Shown here: piece by piece, positions 25,779 to 35,220 of the stretch | Layout of the letters: the number at the start of each line of letters is the position of its first letter | Position numbering within the stretch: position 1 is the stretch's first letter | From: a bacterium | Lineage (GTDB): Bacteria; SZUA-79; Acidulodesulfobacterales; Acidulodesulfobacteraceae | Assembly (NCBI GenBank): GCA_021784835.1 | Contig: JAJYHI010000081.1 | Span: 1-64,000 of the forward strand | DNA length: 64,000 nucleotides | Direction of reading: 5' to 3' | Made by a program: the position numbers and the translations under genes | Notes under the pieces: generated by a model | Databases searched by the model: none | What the model saw: the letters and a program-made list of their open reading frames with translations, nothing else | What the model was told of the DNA's origin: nothing

Positions 25779-26261
25779 AATAAAAGACGCCTGTAAAAAT
25801 CCTTATACTCTTTAATAGCCGTAATGCCGCCGGATTTATTTTACCCTTCCGGCTGACATAGTTCATAGATTATACGGGTTTGCCATACAATAAAAATATT
25901 TTTTTATCGCTTATTCCCCGATTGGCGGCATTTATAGATTATACGGCCGTTTTTCTTTTATTCGCCCGACCGCATTTTCCTTCCAAACCCTTGCCGGGTA
26001 ACGTTTTATAGAATATTGTAATCAAAACGTAATATTAATTTAATGCTTTTTTAACAATTCCTTCATAATGCTGAAATATTAAAATGATATAAATATTTTT
26101 AAGGCAAATAAAAAGGCGGATAAATTTCAAAGCAATTTGCCGGTTCCGTTAAATTTATTTTTAAGAATTATGCGGGGCTTAAACAGTCGGATAGAAAGCT
26201 AAAAAAACAATATAAATAAATTATAAACATTAACTCGGCAAATTAAAACGCGGGAGGAAAA
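25779..26261. other. Long noncoding spacer before the T4SS block, with a 13-base direct repeat
   Basis: These 483 bases carry no credible coding sequence. Two copies of ATAGATTATACGG lie at 25865-25877 and 25934-25946, starting 69 bases apart. A GCCGGA/TCCGGC hairpin (about 25832-25856) follows the thioesterase gene but has no T-run. The spacer must hold the promoter of the T4SS block, but no strong -35/-10 pair or sigma-54 site was found. Confidence 0.5.
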
Positions 26262-26774
26262 ATGCCTGAAACAATAACGAAACGATTTATTAACCATTTC
26301 AATGCGGTTAACGATTTTTCCCTTAGGGTTGCTTCTAAAATTCAAACGGAAATTTATTGGAAAAGGTTGCCGGCGAAAAAATCCGGAATAAAATGGATAA
26401 AGATTTTTATGCCGGCTTTAGCGTTCGGCTCTGTTTTGTCATTGAATTCGCTCTCGTTCGCGGTTATTAATTTAAATCAGGGTTCGCTTGGAATCGGCGC
26501 CTCCGGCATTTTAAACGAGGCCGCCACGTGGATTTGTTACCGGCTTGCCCCGGCAACGCTTACGCTCGGACTCGTCAAAGGATTTTACGACATAAAACAG
26601 CATAAACCCGATGCGGCAAGAAAAGCTTTTATAACTGCGGCCGCGGGAACGGGGGTTATGCTTGCGCCGACGATAACGGGGGCGATACTCGGCATCGTTC
26701 AGAGCGCCGGAGGCTCTACCGGCGGAATTAATATGGGAGGCGGAAACGGCGCGACCACGGTCGGACAGCCTTAA
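26262..26774 (+). CDS. VirB2/TrbC-like major pilin candidate
   Basis: This 170-residue protein has a basic N-terminal region of about 45 residues and two or three hydrophobic segments. The first (FMPALAFGSVLSLNSLSFAVI) is signal-like and ends in SFA, a possible peptidase site. The second (ICYRLAPATLTLGLVKGFY) and third (AFITAAAGTGVMLAPTITGAILGIV) are separated by a short charged loop, the hairpin layout of VirB2/TrbC pilins. The tail is glycine-rich. First position in a virB-ordered cluster, before VirB3 and VirB4, supports the call; sequence likeness is weak. An RBS (GGGAGG) lies at 26251-26256. Confidence 0.62.
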   Translation: MPETITKRFINHFNAVNDFSLRVASKIQTEIYWKRLPAKKSGIKWIKIFMPALAFGSVLSLNSLSFAVINLNQGSLGIGASGILNEAATWICYRLAPATLTLGLVKGFYDIKQHKPDAARKAFITAAAGTGVMLAPTITGAILGIVQSAGGSTGGINMGGGNGATTVGQP

Positions 26775-26825
26775 TTAATTTTTATCTTCTAGAAATTAAA
26801 CATCTTATTCGCAGGGGAGGGCTTT

Positions 26826-27143
26826 ATGAAAGACGTTCAGCGCAGATACGCCGAATTTAAAATTTACAGCGGAATACACGGCAAAGTAACGAGATTCGGC
26901 TTGGAAATTTACGACTGGGGACTGTTTATATTTATTACGATGCTTTCGATTCTTTTGTTAAAAAAGCTCATTGTTTTTGCAATATTAGCCGACGCGGCCG
27001 TTTTAATTTTTTTAAAAAAATATAAAAAAAACAAGCCGGATTTTTATACGAGTTCGCTGCTGTCGTATATATTTATTAAAAAAGAGCTTTTCGTTTTAGA
27101 GCCGGAAAAAGACGAGAGGGTAAATATCCGAAATGCTGTTTAA
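26826..27143 (+). CDS. VirB3/TrbD-like inner-membrane T4SS subunit
   Basis: This is a 105-residue protein. One or two closely spaced hydrophobic segments (WGLFIFITMLSILLLKKLIVFAILADAAVLIFL, about residues 36-70) follow a basic, amphipathic N-terminus. VirB3/TrbD/TraL proteins are of this size and lie just before VirB4, as here. The stop overlaps the VirB4-like gene by 11 bases, typical of the VirB3-VirB4 pair. A GGGGAGGG site (26813-26820) precedes the ATG. No catalytic role is known for the family; it supports VirB4 at the inner membrane. Confidence 0.68.
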   Translation: MKDVQRRYAEFKIYSGIHGKVTRFGLEIYDWGLFIFITMLSILLLKKLIVFAILADAAVLIFLKKYKKNKPDFYTSSLLSYIFIKKELFVLEPEKDERVNIRNAV

Positions 27144-29775
27144 TCCGATTTTAAAAAAAATAAATTTAAAGGAATCGTTTAACAATTACGTTAACCTTTT
27201 ATGCATTAAGGACAACATAGTTATAGGAATCGACGGTTCTCACACCATAGGCTTCCGCGTAAAAGGCTTCGATTATTTTCTATCGGGAAACGAAGCGATT
27301 AACGATGCGGCATACGCAAACGACCTTCTTTTAAATCTTTTAGACGAAAACATAAGCCTTCAATGGATTTACAAAATAGAGGACAGGAACGAAGAATTTA
27401 TATCTGATTACGTCCAATCTTCCGTTCCTCCCGAGGATTTTGCCTATATAAAAGAAAATAAAATTAAATATCTTAAAGGAAGGCCTATAAAAAAAATTAA
27501 AATTTATCTTTTCTGTTCCGTTAACGGGGTAAGGCCTTCTAACGGAAGCGGCGGAGGTTTTTTATCAAAGCTTCCAGATTATGCTTCGGATATCTTTAAA
27601 ATGAAAATTTTCGGCGCGGTCAACTCTATTTCGAGAAAAAGCGCCGCGGAGGACATGGATTTTATCGAAAAAAAGTTTGTGAACATAGAAAATAACTTAA
27701 GTTTTATATCCTCTAGATTAAATCTTGCGTTAAAAAGAATGAACAATCAGGAGCTTACCGAATATTTTTACCGCGAGTTAAATCCCGGGAGGTCGGCATC
27801 CGTCGGATGCCCCGCATGGGAGAAAATGTCCGAAGAAGCGACTTTCAGGAGCCAGCTGATGTATTCTTGCGCCGAAATTAAAAGGGATTATTTTTATACG
27901 GACGGTTATTATTATAAATTTATAAATATGCATAGATTGCCCGCGCATACCGATTCGTTCGGCATAGCCGCGCTTCTGGATATTAAAGGCTGCGTTGCGG
28001 CGGACGCGGAAAAGAGCGGAAAATCCGGATATCCGGAAAATGACGGAAATTACGGCGGCTTTTCCTCCGGCGGCGGTTTTTTTCCTTACGATATTTCCGT
28101 TGCCTTCAATATTCCGGAACAGGATAAGACGATTGAAAAGATACAGACGGATAGGAATATAAAGGCAAGCCTGACCGAAGCGGTCGGCGGGGGTTACAGC
28201 GATTATAAAGGGATGAATATAACTAAACAGTTAGACGATTTTTTGGAATCCGTTTCTAAAATGCAAAAAAAAATCGTCGAATTTTCTTTATGCGCAAGAA
28301 TTAAATCCAAAAATCCTGAAGAATTAAACGTTCGAGCGGTAAAACTGCTCGAATCGTTTAAAAACTATAACGGAATGGAAGGAATCGTCGATAACATGGA
28401 GCATCATAATCTTTTCCTTTCGTTCCTTCCCGGGCAATCAGGTTTCAACAGAAGGTTTAAAACGTCTATTTCTTCTCCGGCGGCCGCTTTTTTCCCCCTG
28501 CACGAAGGTTTCGGAGGGACGGAAAAATGCGCCATACCTTTAATTAACGACAGGGGAGAAGCGGTAAAATTGGACCTTTATAATAACCGGCTTCCCTCGA
28601 AACACGGAATAGTTTTCGGCAAAACGAGAAGCGGAAAAGGATTTATGCTTAACGGCTTTCTGGCAAATTTCTATATTTCCGGAGGGAACTATCACATTAT
28701 AGGGGTGGATATAGGCGGAACGTATAAAAAATTCTGTAAAATATTTAACGGGGATTATATAGAAATAGATTTGGAAGGAAGCTACTGCCTCAATCCCTTT
28801 CCTCCCAAAAAATATGCCGTAAAGACTATAAACGGAGAAGAAATATTCGACCCCGACATAATGGTATTTTTAACCGGAATAATAGGTTTGATGGCCGAAC
28901 CGGAAAACAATCTGAGCCCTAACGATAAAACTATTATAATCCGTGCGATTCAGGCTTCGTACGACAGAATTTCGGACGGCGACGATATGCCTGTAATTTC
29001 GGACGTCAATAACGTTCTATTCGATTATAACGAAGCAAGGGATTCGGAGGATAAAAAAAGGGCGCTGGATTTGGGAAAGAATCTTTTCAGGTGGACGGAC
29101 GTATCCTCTCCATACGAAATGCTGTTAAACAGAAAAAAAGGCATAGATATTAATAATAAAATAGCAATATTCGATTTGCAGAAGCTAAAGGGGCACGAAG
29201 AACTTCAAAAGGTTATATTTGCAATAATAAAAAATATTTCTTTCAAAAAAATGTACGATAAATCGGCTAAGGTTTTTTTCTTTTACGACGAATGCTGGGA
29301 GTTCATGAGCGACCCCAAGATTTCCGAACTGATTATGCATCTTTATAAAACTTCCGCCAAATGGGGCTCGATGGTCTGGAGCGTGACGCAGGAGCCCGGC
29401 GACCTCTTGAAAGCGGGAAACGCGGGCAGAAGCATCATTGAAAATTCTTCCGTAAAAATCTTCTGCCAATTAGACGGCGACGTTTCCGGAAACGATTTGT
29501 TGTCTTGCGGGCTTAACGAAAAGCAGATAGACATAGTAAAAAATCTTAAAGTAGTAAAAGGGCATTACGCGGAATATTTTTTAAAATTCGGAAAAGATTC
29601 CTCGGTAATAAGAAATTCACCCGACCCTTTTGAATACTGGCTTTGCTGTAAATCTTCGGAAGACGAAGAAATAGAGAAGCAGATAGAAGAAGCGTATCCG
29701 GAGAAATCTTTAAAGGAAAGGCTTTATATACTTTCCGAAAAATATCCCAACGGGCCTTACGGAGTAGGAATATAA
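27133..29775 (+). CDS. virB4: VirB4/TraC-family T4SS ATPase
   Basis: VirB4 ATPases power pilus assembly and substrate transfer. This 880-residue protein has the usual N-terminal half (poorly conserved, binding the channel) and a C-terminal RecA-like domain. Walker A is FGKTRSGKGFML (about residue 495). Walker B is FFFYDECWEFM (about 715), followed by the WGSMVWSVTQEPGDLL sensor block and an NSSVKIFCQL segment. These agree with the VirB4/TraC family. The start overlaps virB3. It is the best-supported member of the cluster and identifies the block as a type IV secretion system. Confidence 0.9.
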   Translation: MLFNPILKKINLKESFNNYVNLLCIKDNIVIGIDGSHTIGFRVKGFDYFLSGNEAINDAAYANDLLLNLLDENISLQWIYKIEDRNEEFISDYVQSSVPPEDFAYIKENKIKYLKGRPIKKIKIYLFCSVNGVRPSNGSGGGFLSKLPDYASDIFKMKIFGAVNSISRKSAAEDMDFIEKKFVNIENNLSFISSRLNLALKRMNNQELTEYFYRELNPGRSASVGCPAWEKMSEEATFRSQLMYSCAEIKRDYFYTDGYYYKFINMHRLPAHTDSFGIAALLDIKGCVAADAEKSGKSGYPENDGNYGGFSSGGGFFPYDISVAFNIPEQDKTIEKIQTDRNIKASLTEAVGGGYSDYKGMNITKQLDDFLESVSKMQKKIVEFSLCARIKSKNPEELNVRAVKLLESFKNYNGMEGIVDNMEHHNLFLSFLPGQSGFNRRFKTSISSPAAAFFPLHEGFGGTEKCAIPLINDRGEAVKLDLYNNRLPSKHGIVFGKTRSGKGFMLNGFLANFYISGGNYHIIGVDIGGTYKKFCKIFNGDYIEIDLEGSYCLNPFPPKKYAVKTINGEEIFDPDIMVFLTGIIGLMAEPENNLSPNDKTIIIRAIQASYDRISDGDDMPVISDVNNVLFDYNEARDSEDKKRALDLGKNLFRWTDVSSPYEMLLNRKKGIDINNKIAIFDLQKLKGHEELQKVIFAIIKNISFKKMYDKSAKVFFFYDECWEFMSDPKISELIMHLYKTSAKWGSMVWSVTQEPGDLLKAGNAGRSIIENSSVKIFCQLDGDVSGNDLLSCGLNEKQIDIVKNLKVVKGHYAEYFLKFGKDSSVIRNSPDPFEYWLCCKSSEDEEIEKQIEEAYPEKSLKERLYILSEKYPNGPYGVGI

Positions 29776-29830
29776 ATAAAATAAGATAAATAAGATAAGA
29801 TAACGGCATATTATAAAAGGAGGAAAAATT

Positions 29831-30937
29831 ATGAACAATTCAAAGAAAAAAAATGTTTTAACCGCGTTTATAATTATATCAGTCTTGTGCGCATATCTTA
29901 CGGGAATTTCCTATGGAAGCGGCATTCCCATACCCAACATAGGAAGCGTATCGAATCAGATTCAGTCGGTGGAAACTGCTGCAAGCGGAGCCTTCTCGGC
30001 TTTGCAGGGGCTTGCGGGAACGCTCGGATATGCGCCCGGCGCTTCCGGCGGACCCCTTTTTAATCCCGGTCCGGGACTTTCCGAAGCAATGGCCACGGCG
30101 GATAAGCTTGCCGCAGATGTTTCCAAAATGCAGGAATATTATCAAAATATCGTAATTAATTTCGATAAATTGACGCATCTCGTCGATTCCGCGGAAAATG
30201 CCGCCAACAGCATAAACACCCTGAATAATCGGCTCGGCGCCGCATTCGTCCAAATTCCTCAGGATTTAACCGCAAGCGACGTTCAGCCGTCGAGCCCTTC
30301 GGATATACTTTCCGGCATTAATACCGAGGCCGCGGAATTTCAGAATCTCGGCTCCGCCGCCGGCGGGTTTGAACCGCAAAGTTTCGTTTCGGGCTATTCG
30401 CAGGCATCCGGCGCGGGGTTAAACAAAAATGTCATGGAAAACGGTTCCGGATTGTTTGCCGAAGGAGCTATTTTTAATTCCGACGGCAACTCTGGAGAGG
30501 CAAATCAGAAAACAAACTGTTTTTCCTACGATAACGGCTATTACTTCGACGCTAGCGGAAATCCGGTAGGCGGATGCACCGATTTTGTCGGCGGATTCGG
30601 GGCGGACGTCGCGGCCTCCGGCCTTTACAGCGCCGGGATTTCAGCTGCGAGGGCGCACAAAGCCGAACTGGAAGGCGACGAATTTATGCGGGAAATTACC
30701 GGCGGCGCGCTAAAAAACAGCACAAATTATTATGCGTACCAGAGTTCCGTTCTAACCATAATGGCGGAGGAAAATGCGGCAAGCTTAAAGAATTTGGGGT
30801 ATATGGAGAGCCAGCTGAAGCAGATGGAGCTGTCGAAATCGGCGGAGGCAATAGAAAAAGAGCATATAGGCGCGGTAATTATGCCGCAGACCGATGCTTC
30901 GCCGGGTTTAAATTTTTACGATAAAACGACTATGTAA
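29831..30937 (+). CDS. Secreted VirB5/TrbJ-like T4SS protein
   Basis: This 368-residue protein has a clear Sec signal peptide (KKKNVLTAFIIISVLCAYLTGISYG). The mature region is rich in alanine, serine and asparagine, with a long helical segment near residues 95-140 and another at the end (SVLTIMAEENAASLKNLGYMESQLKQMELSKSAEAIEKE). This coiled C-terminus is the TrbJ/VirB5 pattern. Two cysteines near residues 234 and 250 (NCFSY, GCTDF) could form a disulfide. The position after VirB4 matches VirB5. Sequence identity to the family is not obvious, so the call leans on order, signal peptide and helices. A GGAGG site lies at 29819-29823. Confidence 0.6.
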   Translation: MNNSKKKNVLTAFIIISVLCAYLTGISYGSGIPIPNIGSVSNQIQSVETAASGAFSALQGLAGTLGYAPGASGGPLFNPGPGLSEAMATADKLAADVSKMQEYYQNIVINFDKLTHLVDSAENAANSINTLNNRLGAAFVQIPQDLTASDVQPSSPSDILSGINTEAAEFQNLGSAAGGFEPQSFVSGYSQASGAGLNKNVMENGSGLFAEGAIFNSDGNSGEANQKTNCFSYDNGYYFDASGNPVGGCTDFVGGFGADVAASGLYSAGISAARAHKAELEGDEFMREITGGALKNSTNYYAYQSSVLTIMAEENAASLKNLGYMESQLKQMELSKSAEAIEKEHIGAVIMPQTDASPGLNFYDKTTM

Positions 30938-31138
30938 GGGATAACGCGGACTTAAGACAGATAAATCAGACGGGCAAGCAAAATAGCGAAGTTATGCGAG
31001 TTTATGCTATGTCAATAATGCAGGTTTAAATAAAATTTAAAAAGCAAAGCTGTATCGGGCAAAACTAAATATAATACATGAAAAATAATATGCGCAATTT
31101 TATATAAATAATTAAAACATTAATTAATGTAATTAATT

Positions 31139-32266
31139 ATGAATATTTACTTAAAGTTTATTATAAAGTATTTCATAATACAGGCATGCATAGTTTTAGT
31201 ATTTTATTTTATTCTACAAATGCCGGCTTACGCCGGCGCCTTAACAGGCGCCCCGGCTTCAGCCGCCGCCGGGCAGAATAATAGCTCCCTTAACGAATCG
31301 TCTATTTCCATATCGAAATTAAGCAACGGGGAAGAGCTCGATATGCTTTCCATAGACTCTATCCCTTCGGCTCTTAACGGCGATTCCGCAATGAGCGTTT
31401 TTGTATCTTATATGTTTTATTTTTTGTTTTCTCTCGGAATCGTGCTGTCATTTTTTGAAGGATACTCTTCCGAATTGGCCGGCAGACCGTTTAGCTATTA
31501 CGGATTGTTTTTAAGAACTGCTTTAATAGCGACCGGCTTTCTTTCGTGGAAACAGACGGGCATGTCTAATTTTGCTCAGCTCATACTGACTTTTGCCGAT
31601 AAAATCCAGCTTTATCTGATAAATCAAAATGTTTGCGGTATAAGCGCGTCGGTATCCCAGATAGTTTCGTCGATATCGGGGAGCCTGCACTCCGTTACCA
31701 TTCCGACGGTTTCGTCAAACGGAACCGCGTCGGTGCAAAAGGGCTGGAACCTTAATCCGGTTTCGTGGTTTGCGGGAGCGGTCCATGCTATAACCGGCGC
31801 GGTCTTAATGGGAATATTATGGTTTTTATTCAACGTCTTATATTTGGTAATCCAGCTTTTTATGGCAATAATCCAGCTTATATTTTTAGGATTGTTGTTC
31901 TCTTTGTGTCCGGTTATACTGGGATTGGAATCTATACCGTATGCAAGGGGAATATTCGGAAAATGGATGAAAATGTTTATAGAGATTTCATTCTGGGGGG
32001 TAATGGCCGCCTTAGAACAGCTTATTTTTTTTACTATTCTTGGGAAAATGGTTTCGATTAATCTTGGAACGTCGGAAACAGGCGCGGGCAATATCATAGG
32101 AGCATTTACCTTCGCCGAGGCCGTTACCGTTTTTATAATAATGATAGCCATTAACGTGTCGGTTCCTTTTATAGCTGGAAAATTATTGGACGGCATAAGC
32201 GGGGAAGCCCACGAAAAAATTAAGACGGTAAAGGTTAAAATGACGGGCGCGGTCAATATGCCATAA
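31139..32266 (+). CDS. VirB6/TrbL-like polytopic T4SS membrane protein
   Basis: This 375-residue protein opens with a signal-like hydrophobic stretch (FIIKYFIIQACIVLVFYFILQM) and then has five or more transmembrane segments. Among them are VFVSYMFYFLFSLGIVLSFFEGY, a long central pair (GAVLMGILWFLFNVLYLVIQLFMAIIQLIFLGLLFSLCPVIL) and FAEAVTVFIIMIAINVSVPFIAGKLL. The WG.MAALEQL and C-terminal VPFIAGKLLDG segments recall VirB6/TrbL. It lies between the VirB5-like and VirB8-like genes, the canonical place. The 201-base gap before it holds no recognisable gene. Confidence 0.7.
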   Translation: MNIYLKFIIKYFIIQACIVLVFYFILQMPAYAGALTGAPASAAAGQNNSSLNESSISISKLSNGEELDMLSIDSIPSALNGDSAMSVFVSYMFYFLFSLGIVLSFFEGYSSELAGRPFSYYGLFLRTALIATGFLSWKQTGMSNFAQLILTFADKIQLYLINQNVCGISASVSQIVSSISGSLHSVTIPTVSSNGTASVQKGWNLNPVSWFAGAVHAITGAVLMGILWFLFNVLYLVIQLFMAIIQLIFLGLLFSLCPVILGLESIPYARGIFGKWMKMFIEISFWGVMAALEQLIFFTILGKMVSINLGTSETGAGNIIGAFTFAEAVTVFIIMIAINVSVPFIAGKLLDGISGEAHEKIKTVKVKMTGAVNMP

Positions 32267-32321
32267 ACATTCGACTTGGTAAATTAACGGCAGGGCAAAA
32301 TATAAAGGGATAAAATTACTT

Positions 32322-32987
32322 ATGGGCGGCCTTTTAAATTGCAAAGACGGCTACAAGAAAAGAAACGGCAGGCTTTTTTATGAAATATGGGGGGACTTGG
32401 AAGCCCAGAACGCGACCCTTAAAATCGTAATAATCCTGATGTCTATAATAACCGTTATATCGCTTTTTACGTCCTTTTATACTTATAAAGCAAATAGAAT
32501 TCCCGTAGTCATAAGAGTCGACGATGCCGGAAAGGCGGAGGTTTTAAGGAACCTGCCTTTCGACAATAAAGTCGGAACCGGCGAAATAGCTTATTTCTCC
32601 AAGAGCTTCGTAAGGGAATTTACGGGTTTTAATTCGTTAATGATTAAAACCGAGCTTTCGAGGGCGCTAAATAAAATGTCGCCGGAATACGGAAAAAAAA
32701 TGTTAATTGCAATAATAAGGGACAAGTTCGTCCAAAAAATGGAAAAAGCCGATATCACCTCAAAAATTAAATTTAAAAAAATAAAGTTGATAAGTCAGAC
32801 CGTAAATCACGACGAATTAAAACTGTATGTTATCAGGACGGTTGTTTCGGATTCCGATTCGGCCGTTAAAAACAGCTCGGCTTACGAGGATAAGCTGATT
32901 TTAAAAAGAATAAAAAGAAGCATCCAGTATCCGTTCGGCCTCGAAGTAGTTTATTTCAGCAGTTTAAAGCTCGGAGGGGCGCAATGA
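32322..32987 (+). CDS. VirB8/TrbF/TraE-like T4SS assembly factor
   Basis: This 221-residue bitopic protein has a short cytoplasmic tail (the family-like GRLFYEIWGDLEAQNATLK), one transmembrane helix (IVIILMSIITVISLFTSFY, about residues 34-52) and a periplasmic domain of about 165 residues with the size and NTF2-like alternation expected of VirB8/TrbF. The tail segment EIWGDLEAQNATLK resembles TraE/TrbF openings. The stop overlaps the VirB10-like start by four bases (32984-32987). VirB8 nucleates the core channel at the inner membrane. Confidence 0.75.
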   Translation: MGGLLNCKDGYKKRNGRLFYEIWGDLEAQNATLKIVIILMSIITVISLFTSFYTYKANRIPVVIRVDDAGKAEVLRNLPFDNKVGTGEIAYFSKSFVREFTGFNSLMIKTELSRALNKMSPEYGKKMLIAIIRDKFVQKMEKADITSKIKFKKIKLISQTVNHDELKLYVIRTVVSDSDSAVKNSSAYEDKLILKRIKRSIQYPFGLEVVYFSSLKLGGAQ

Positions 32988-34222
32988 ATAGAGGTTTTTT
33001 GAATAGCGGGCATATAATAAAGGAAGGGGGCGACGGAACTACTGCCGCCGCAAATTCTGAGCATAATAACGGCGATGCGGGTTTTAAGGAAGATATTTAC
33101 AATTCCGAAATGCCGGTAAAAAATAAAGTTTCGAATAAATATTTTTTTAGATTTTTCAGACTGCCTTTAATAATTGCCGTTATTTTAATAGCGGCGGCTT
33201 TGTCGTTAAAATTTATATTTTTTAATAGCCGAGGGCGCGTTCCCGAAAAAAAACATTTAAAAAAGAATGCGGATATATCCGATAAAAAAAGATTTTCTTC
33301 GTCAGTTTTTAATTACGCCGCTCTAAGAGGCGCAAACGTGGATAAAAAAAGGGCGGCGAAAGCGGAACCGGGCAAATTTAACGATAAGTTCGATAAAGAA
33401 ACGAAAAGATTAAGAGACAATATAAAATTCGCCGGAGGCGGCAGAATTTTACCGATTAGGAATAGCCGTACGCATAACATATCAAAAAAAATGGTCGTCT
33501 TTATAAAGGCAAGCTACGGCGAGAAAATTTTAAAAAAGGAAAGGGGCGACGGCGCGGATAATACTATGCAAAAACGGGTAGAAAAACTGAAAGAAACCTC
33601 CGCAGAATACAAAAGGACGAACGAAGATGGAGACGCCGTCATAATGCCTGAAGGAACCGTGCTTGACGCATATACTAAATATAAGATATTTTCGTACGAC
33701 GCCGCCGTTCCCGTTATCGCAATCCTATCGGAGAACTGTTTTTACCGCGGAAGGGCAGTTTTAAAAAAAGGCGATAAATTTTTCGGAACCGTCAGCGTAA
33801 AGCATTCTTTAAATAGGTTAAACATAAATTTCAATAAAATTATAGAAACTTCCGGAAAATCGGTCGATATAGACGCGATAGCGATGATGCCCGACGGTTC
33901 GGGAGGGGTCAAAGGCGACGTTCACCGCCATTACGCGGGAAGCATTCTTGCGTCCATAGCGGAGGGAGTTGTCGGGGCGGCGTCGATTTTTGCGGGCGGC
34001 GGCTCCGGCGTTAATTCTTCCGAACCATACACATTCCAGAATCAAGTAAGAGAAAACGTAACGCAAAACGAACTTAACTCTGCCAGAAACGGTATAAACG
34101 GCTATTCCGGCGCAAATTCCGGCGTAAGCATAACCCTGCCGGAAGATACCCCTATTAAGCTCATACTGCTTAAACCTTTATATAGAAATCAAATCGAAAA
34201 AAACCGGAATTTACGAAAATGA
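32984..34222 (+). CDS. virB10: VirB10/TrbI-family T4SS core-channel protein
   Basis: VirB10 spans from inner to outer membrane in the core channel. The 412-residue protein has one transmembrane helix near residues 55-80 (RLPLIIAVILIAAALSLKFIFF) and a lysine-rich, disordered periplasmic linker. The C-terminal beta-barrel domain begins IMPEGTVLDAYTKYKIFSYDAAVPVIAIL. Inside it KGDKFFGTVSVKHSLNRLNINFNKII and a GSILASIAEGV..A helical antenna-like insert fit TrbI/VirB10, and ITLPEDTPIKLILLKPL closes the domain in the usual way. The start overlaps the VirB8-like gene. Confidence 0.86.
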   Translation: MNRGFLNSGHIIKEGGDGTTAAANSEHNNGDAGFKEDIYNSEMPVKNKVSNKYFFRFFRLPLIIAVILIAAALSLKFIFFNSRGRVPEKKHLKKNADISDKKRFSSSVFNYAALRGANVDKKRAAKAEPGKFNDKFDKETKRLRDNIKFAGGGRILPIRNSRTHNISKKMVVFIKASYGEKILKKERGDGADNTMQKRVEKLKETSAEYKRTNEDGDAVIMPEGTVLDAYTKYKIFSYDAAVPVIAILSENCFYRGRAVLKKGDKFFGTVSVKHSLNRLNINFNKIIETSGKSVDIDAIAMMPDGSGGVKGDVHRHYAGSILASIAEGVVGAASIFAGGGSGVNSSEPYTFQNQVRENVTQNELNSARNGINGYSGANSGVSITLPEDTPIKLILLKPLYRNQIEKNRNLRK

Positions 34223-34285
34223 GGAATAAGCGGATAATTCAAACCGTGACGCCGTTTTAAAACGCTTAGGGATATATTGCAATAT

Positions 34286-35164
34286 ATGGCTGATTTAAAA
34301 ATTAAATCCGTTCTCAATAAACTTGCCGATATTAAAAAAAGTTTATGCTCGGCTTTTTTGGAAAGAAACGATGCGATAGATATGATTATTCTTGCTGTTA
34401 TTTCAAAAAAACACTCTATACTGATAGGCGAACCGGGGCTCGCCAAAACGGCTATGCTGAAGGCTTTCGTCGAACGCATAAACGGCCTTAAACTTTTTGA
34501 CTTTCAAATGACGCCGGCTACCGATATAAAAGAGCTTATGTCTAAAAACATAAGGAATAAAATAGGCATAGACAATTGCGATTTGGCCCTGATAGACGAA
34601 TTTTTTAAAGGCCCCCATGCTACGCTTAATTCTCTTCTGGCTATTATGAACGAAAGAATAGCGTATGTTCCGGAACCGCGCAAAATACCCCTGATAAGCC
34701 TTTTTGCCACCTCGAACGAAAGGCCGGATAAATCTTCGGACGCAAATCTTTTACCCCTTTACGACAGATTTTTATTCAGGAAAGAGATACTGCCGGTAAG
34801 AGACGAACGAAATTTCAGAAAACTGCTGGAATTAAAAGATGGAACGGGGTTCGAGAAAACGTCTTTAAATAAAAACGATTTAGCGGATTTAATCTCCGCC
34901 GGCGAAACAACGGACATTCCGGACGAGATTTTTAATTCGATATATTCCGTAAGGGAAGAGTTAAGGAACAAGCAGGTAATCGTTTCGGACAGAAGGTGGA
35001 GGGAAACTATTAAAATACTTAAAGCGAACGCCATGTTAAACGGCAGGGATGCCGCCGGCAAAGAAGACATTAAAATTCTCGAATCGTCCTTATGGACGTA
35101 CTATTCCGACATAAGGGCAGTCAAAAATATCATAAGAAAGGAAACCGGGGGCTATGCCGGATAA
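34286..35164 (+). CDS. MoxR-family AAA+ ATPase within the T4SS cluster
   Basis: This is a 292-residue AAA+ protein of the MoxR/RavA group. Walker A is IGEPGLAKTAML and Walker B is DLALIDEFFKGPHATLNSLLAIMNERI, the MoxR signature in which the aspartate-glutamate is followed by a near-invariant asparagine-rich helix. The sensor segment reads LFATSNERP and the arginine-containing LLPLYDRFLFR follows. MoxR ATPases are usually chaperones for metal or protein-complex maturation and pair with VWA-domain proteins, but no VWA gene is adjacent. Here it lies between VirB10 and VirD4. It could replace a missing VirB11. ATG 34286 is preferred; a TTG at 34277 adds three residues. Confidence 0.85.
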   Translation: MADLKIKSVLNKLADIKKSLCSAFLERNDAIDMIILAVISKKHSILIGEPGLAKTAMLKAFVERINGLKLFDFQMTPATDIKELMSKNIRNKIGIDNCDLALIDEFFKGPHATLNSLLAIMNERIAYVPEPRKIPLISLFATSNERPDKSSDANLLPLYDRFLFRKEILPVRDERNFRKLLELKDGTGFEKTSLNKNDLADLISAGETTDIPDEIFNSIYSVREELRNKQVIVSDRRWRETIKILKANAMLNGRDAAGKEDIKILESSLWTYYSDIRAVKNIIRKETGGYAG

Positions 35165-35220
35165 CCCGCCGCCGCAACCTATGAACCTATAAAGCCCTGA
35201 ATCTATGAATCTATGAACCT

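Noticed and set aside
30938..31138. Possible VirB7 lipoprotein gene in the gap before the VirB6-like gene
   Set aside because: Only an 11-codon frame is present, with no lipobox and no ribosome binding site.
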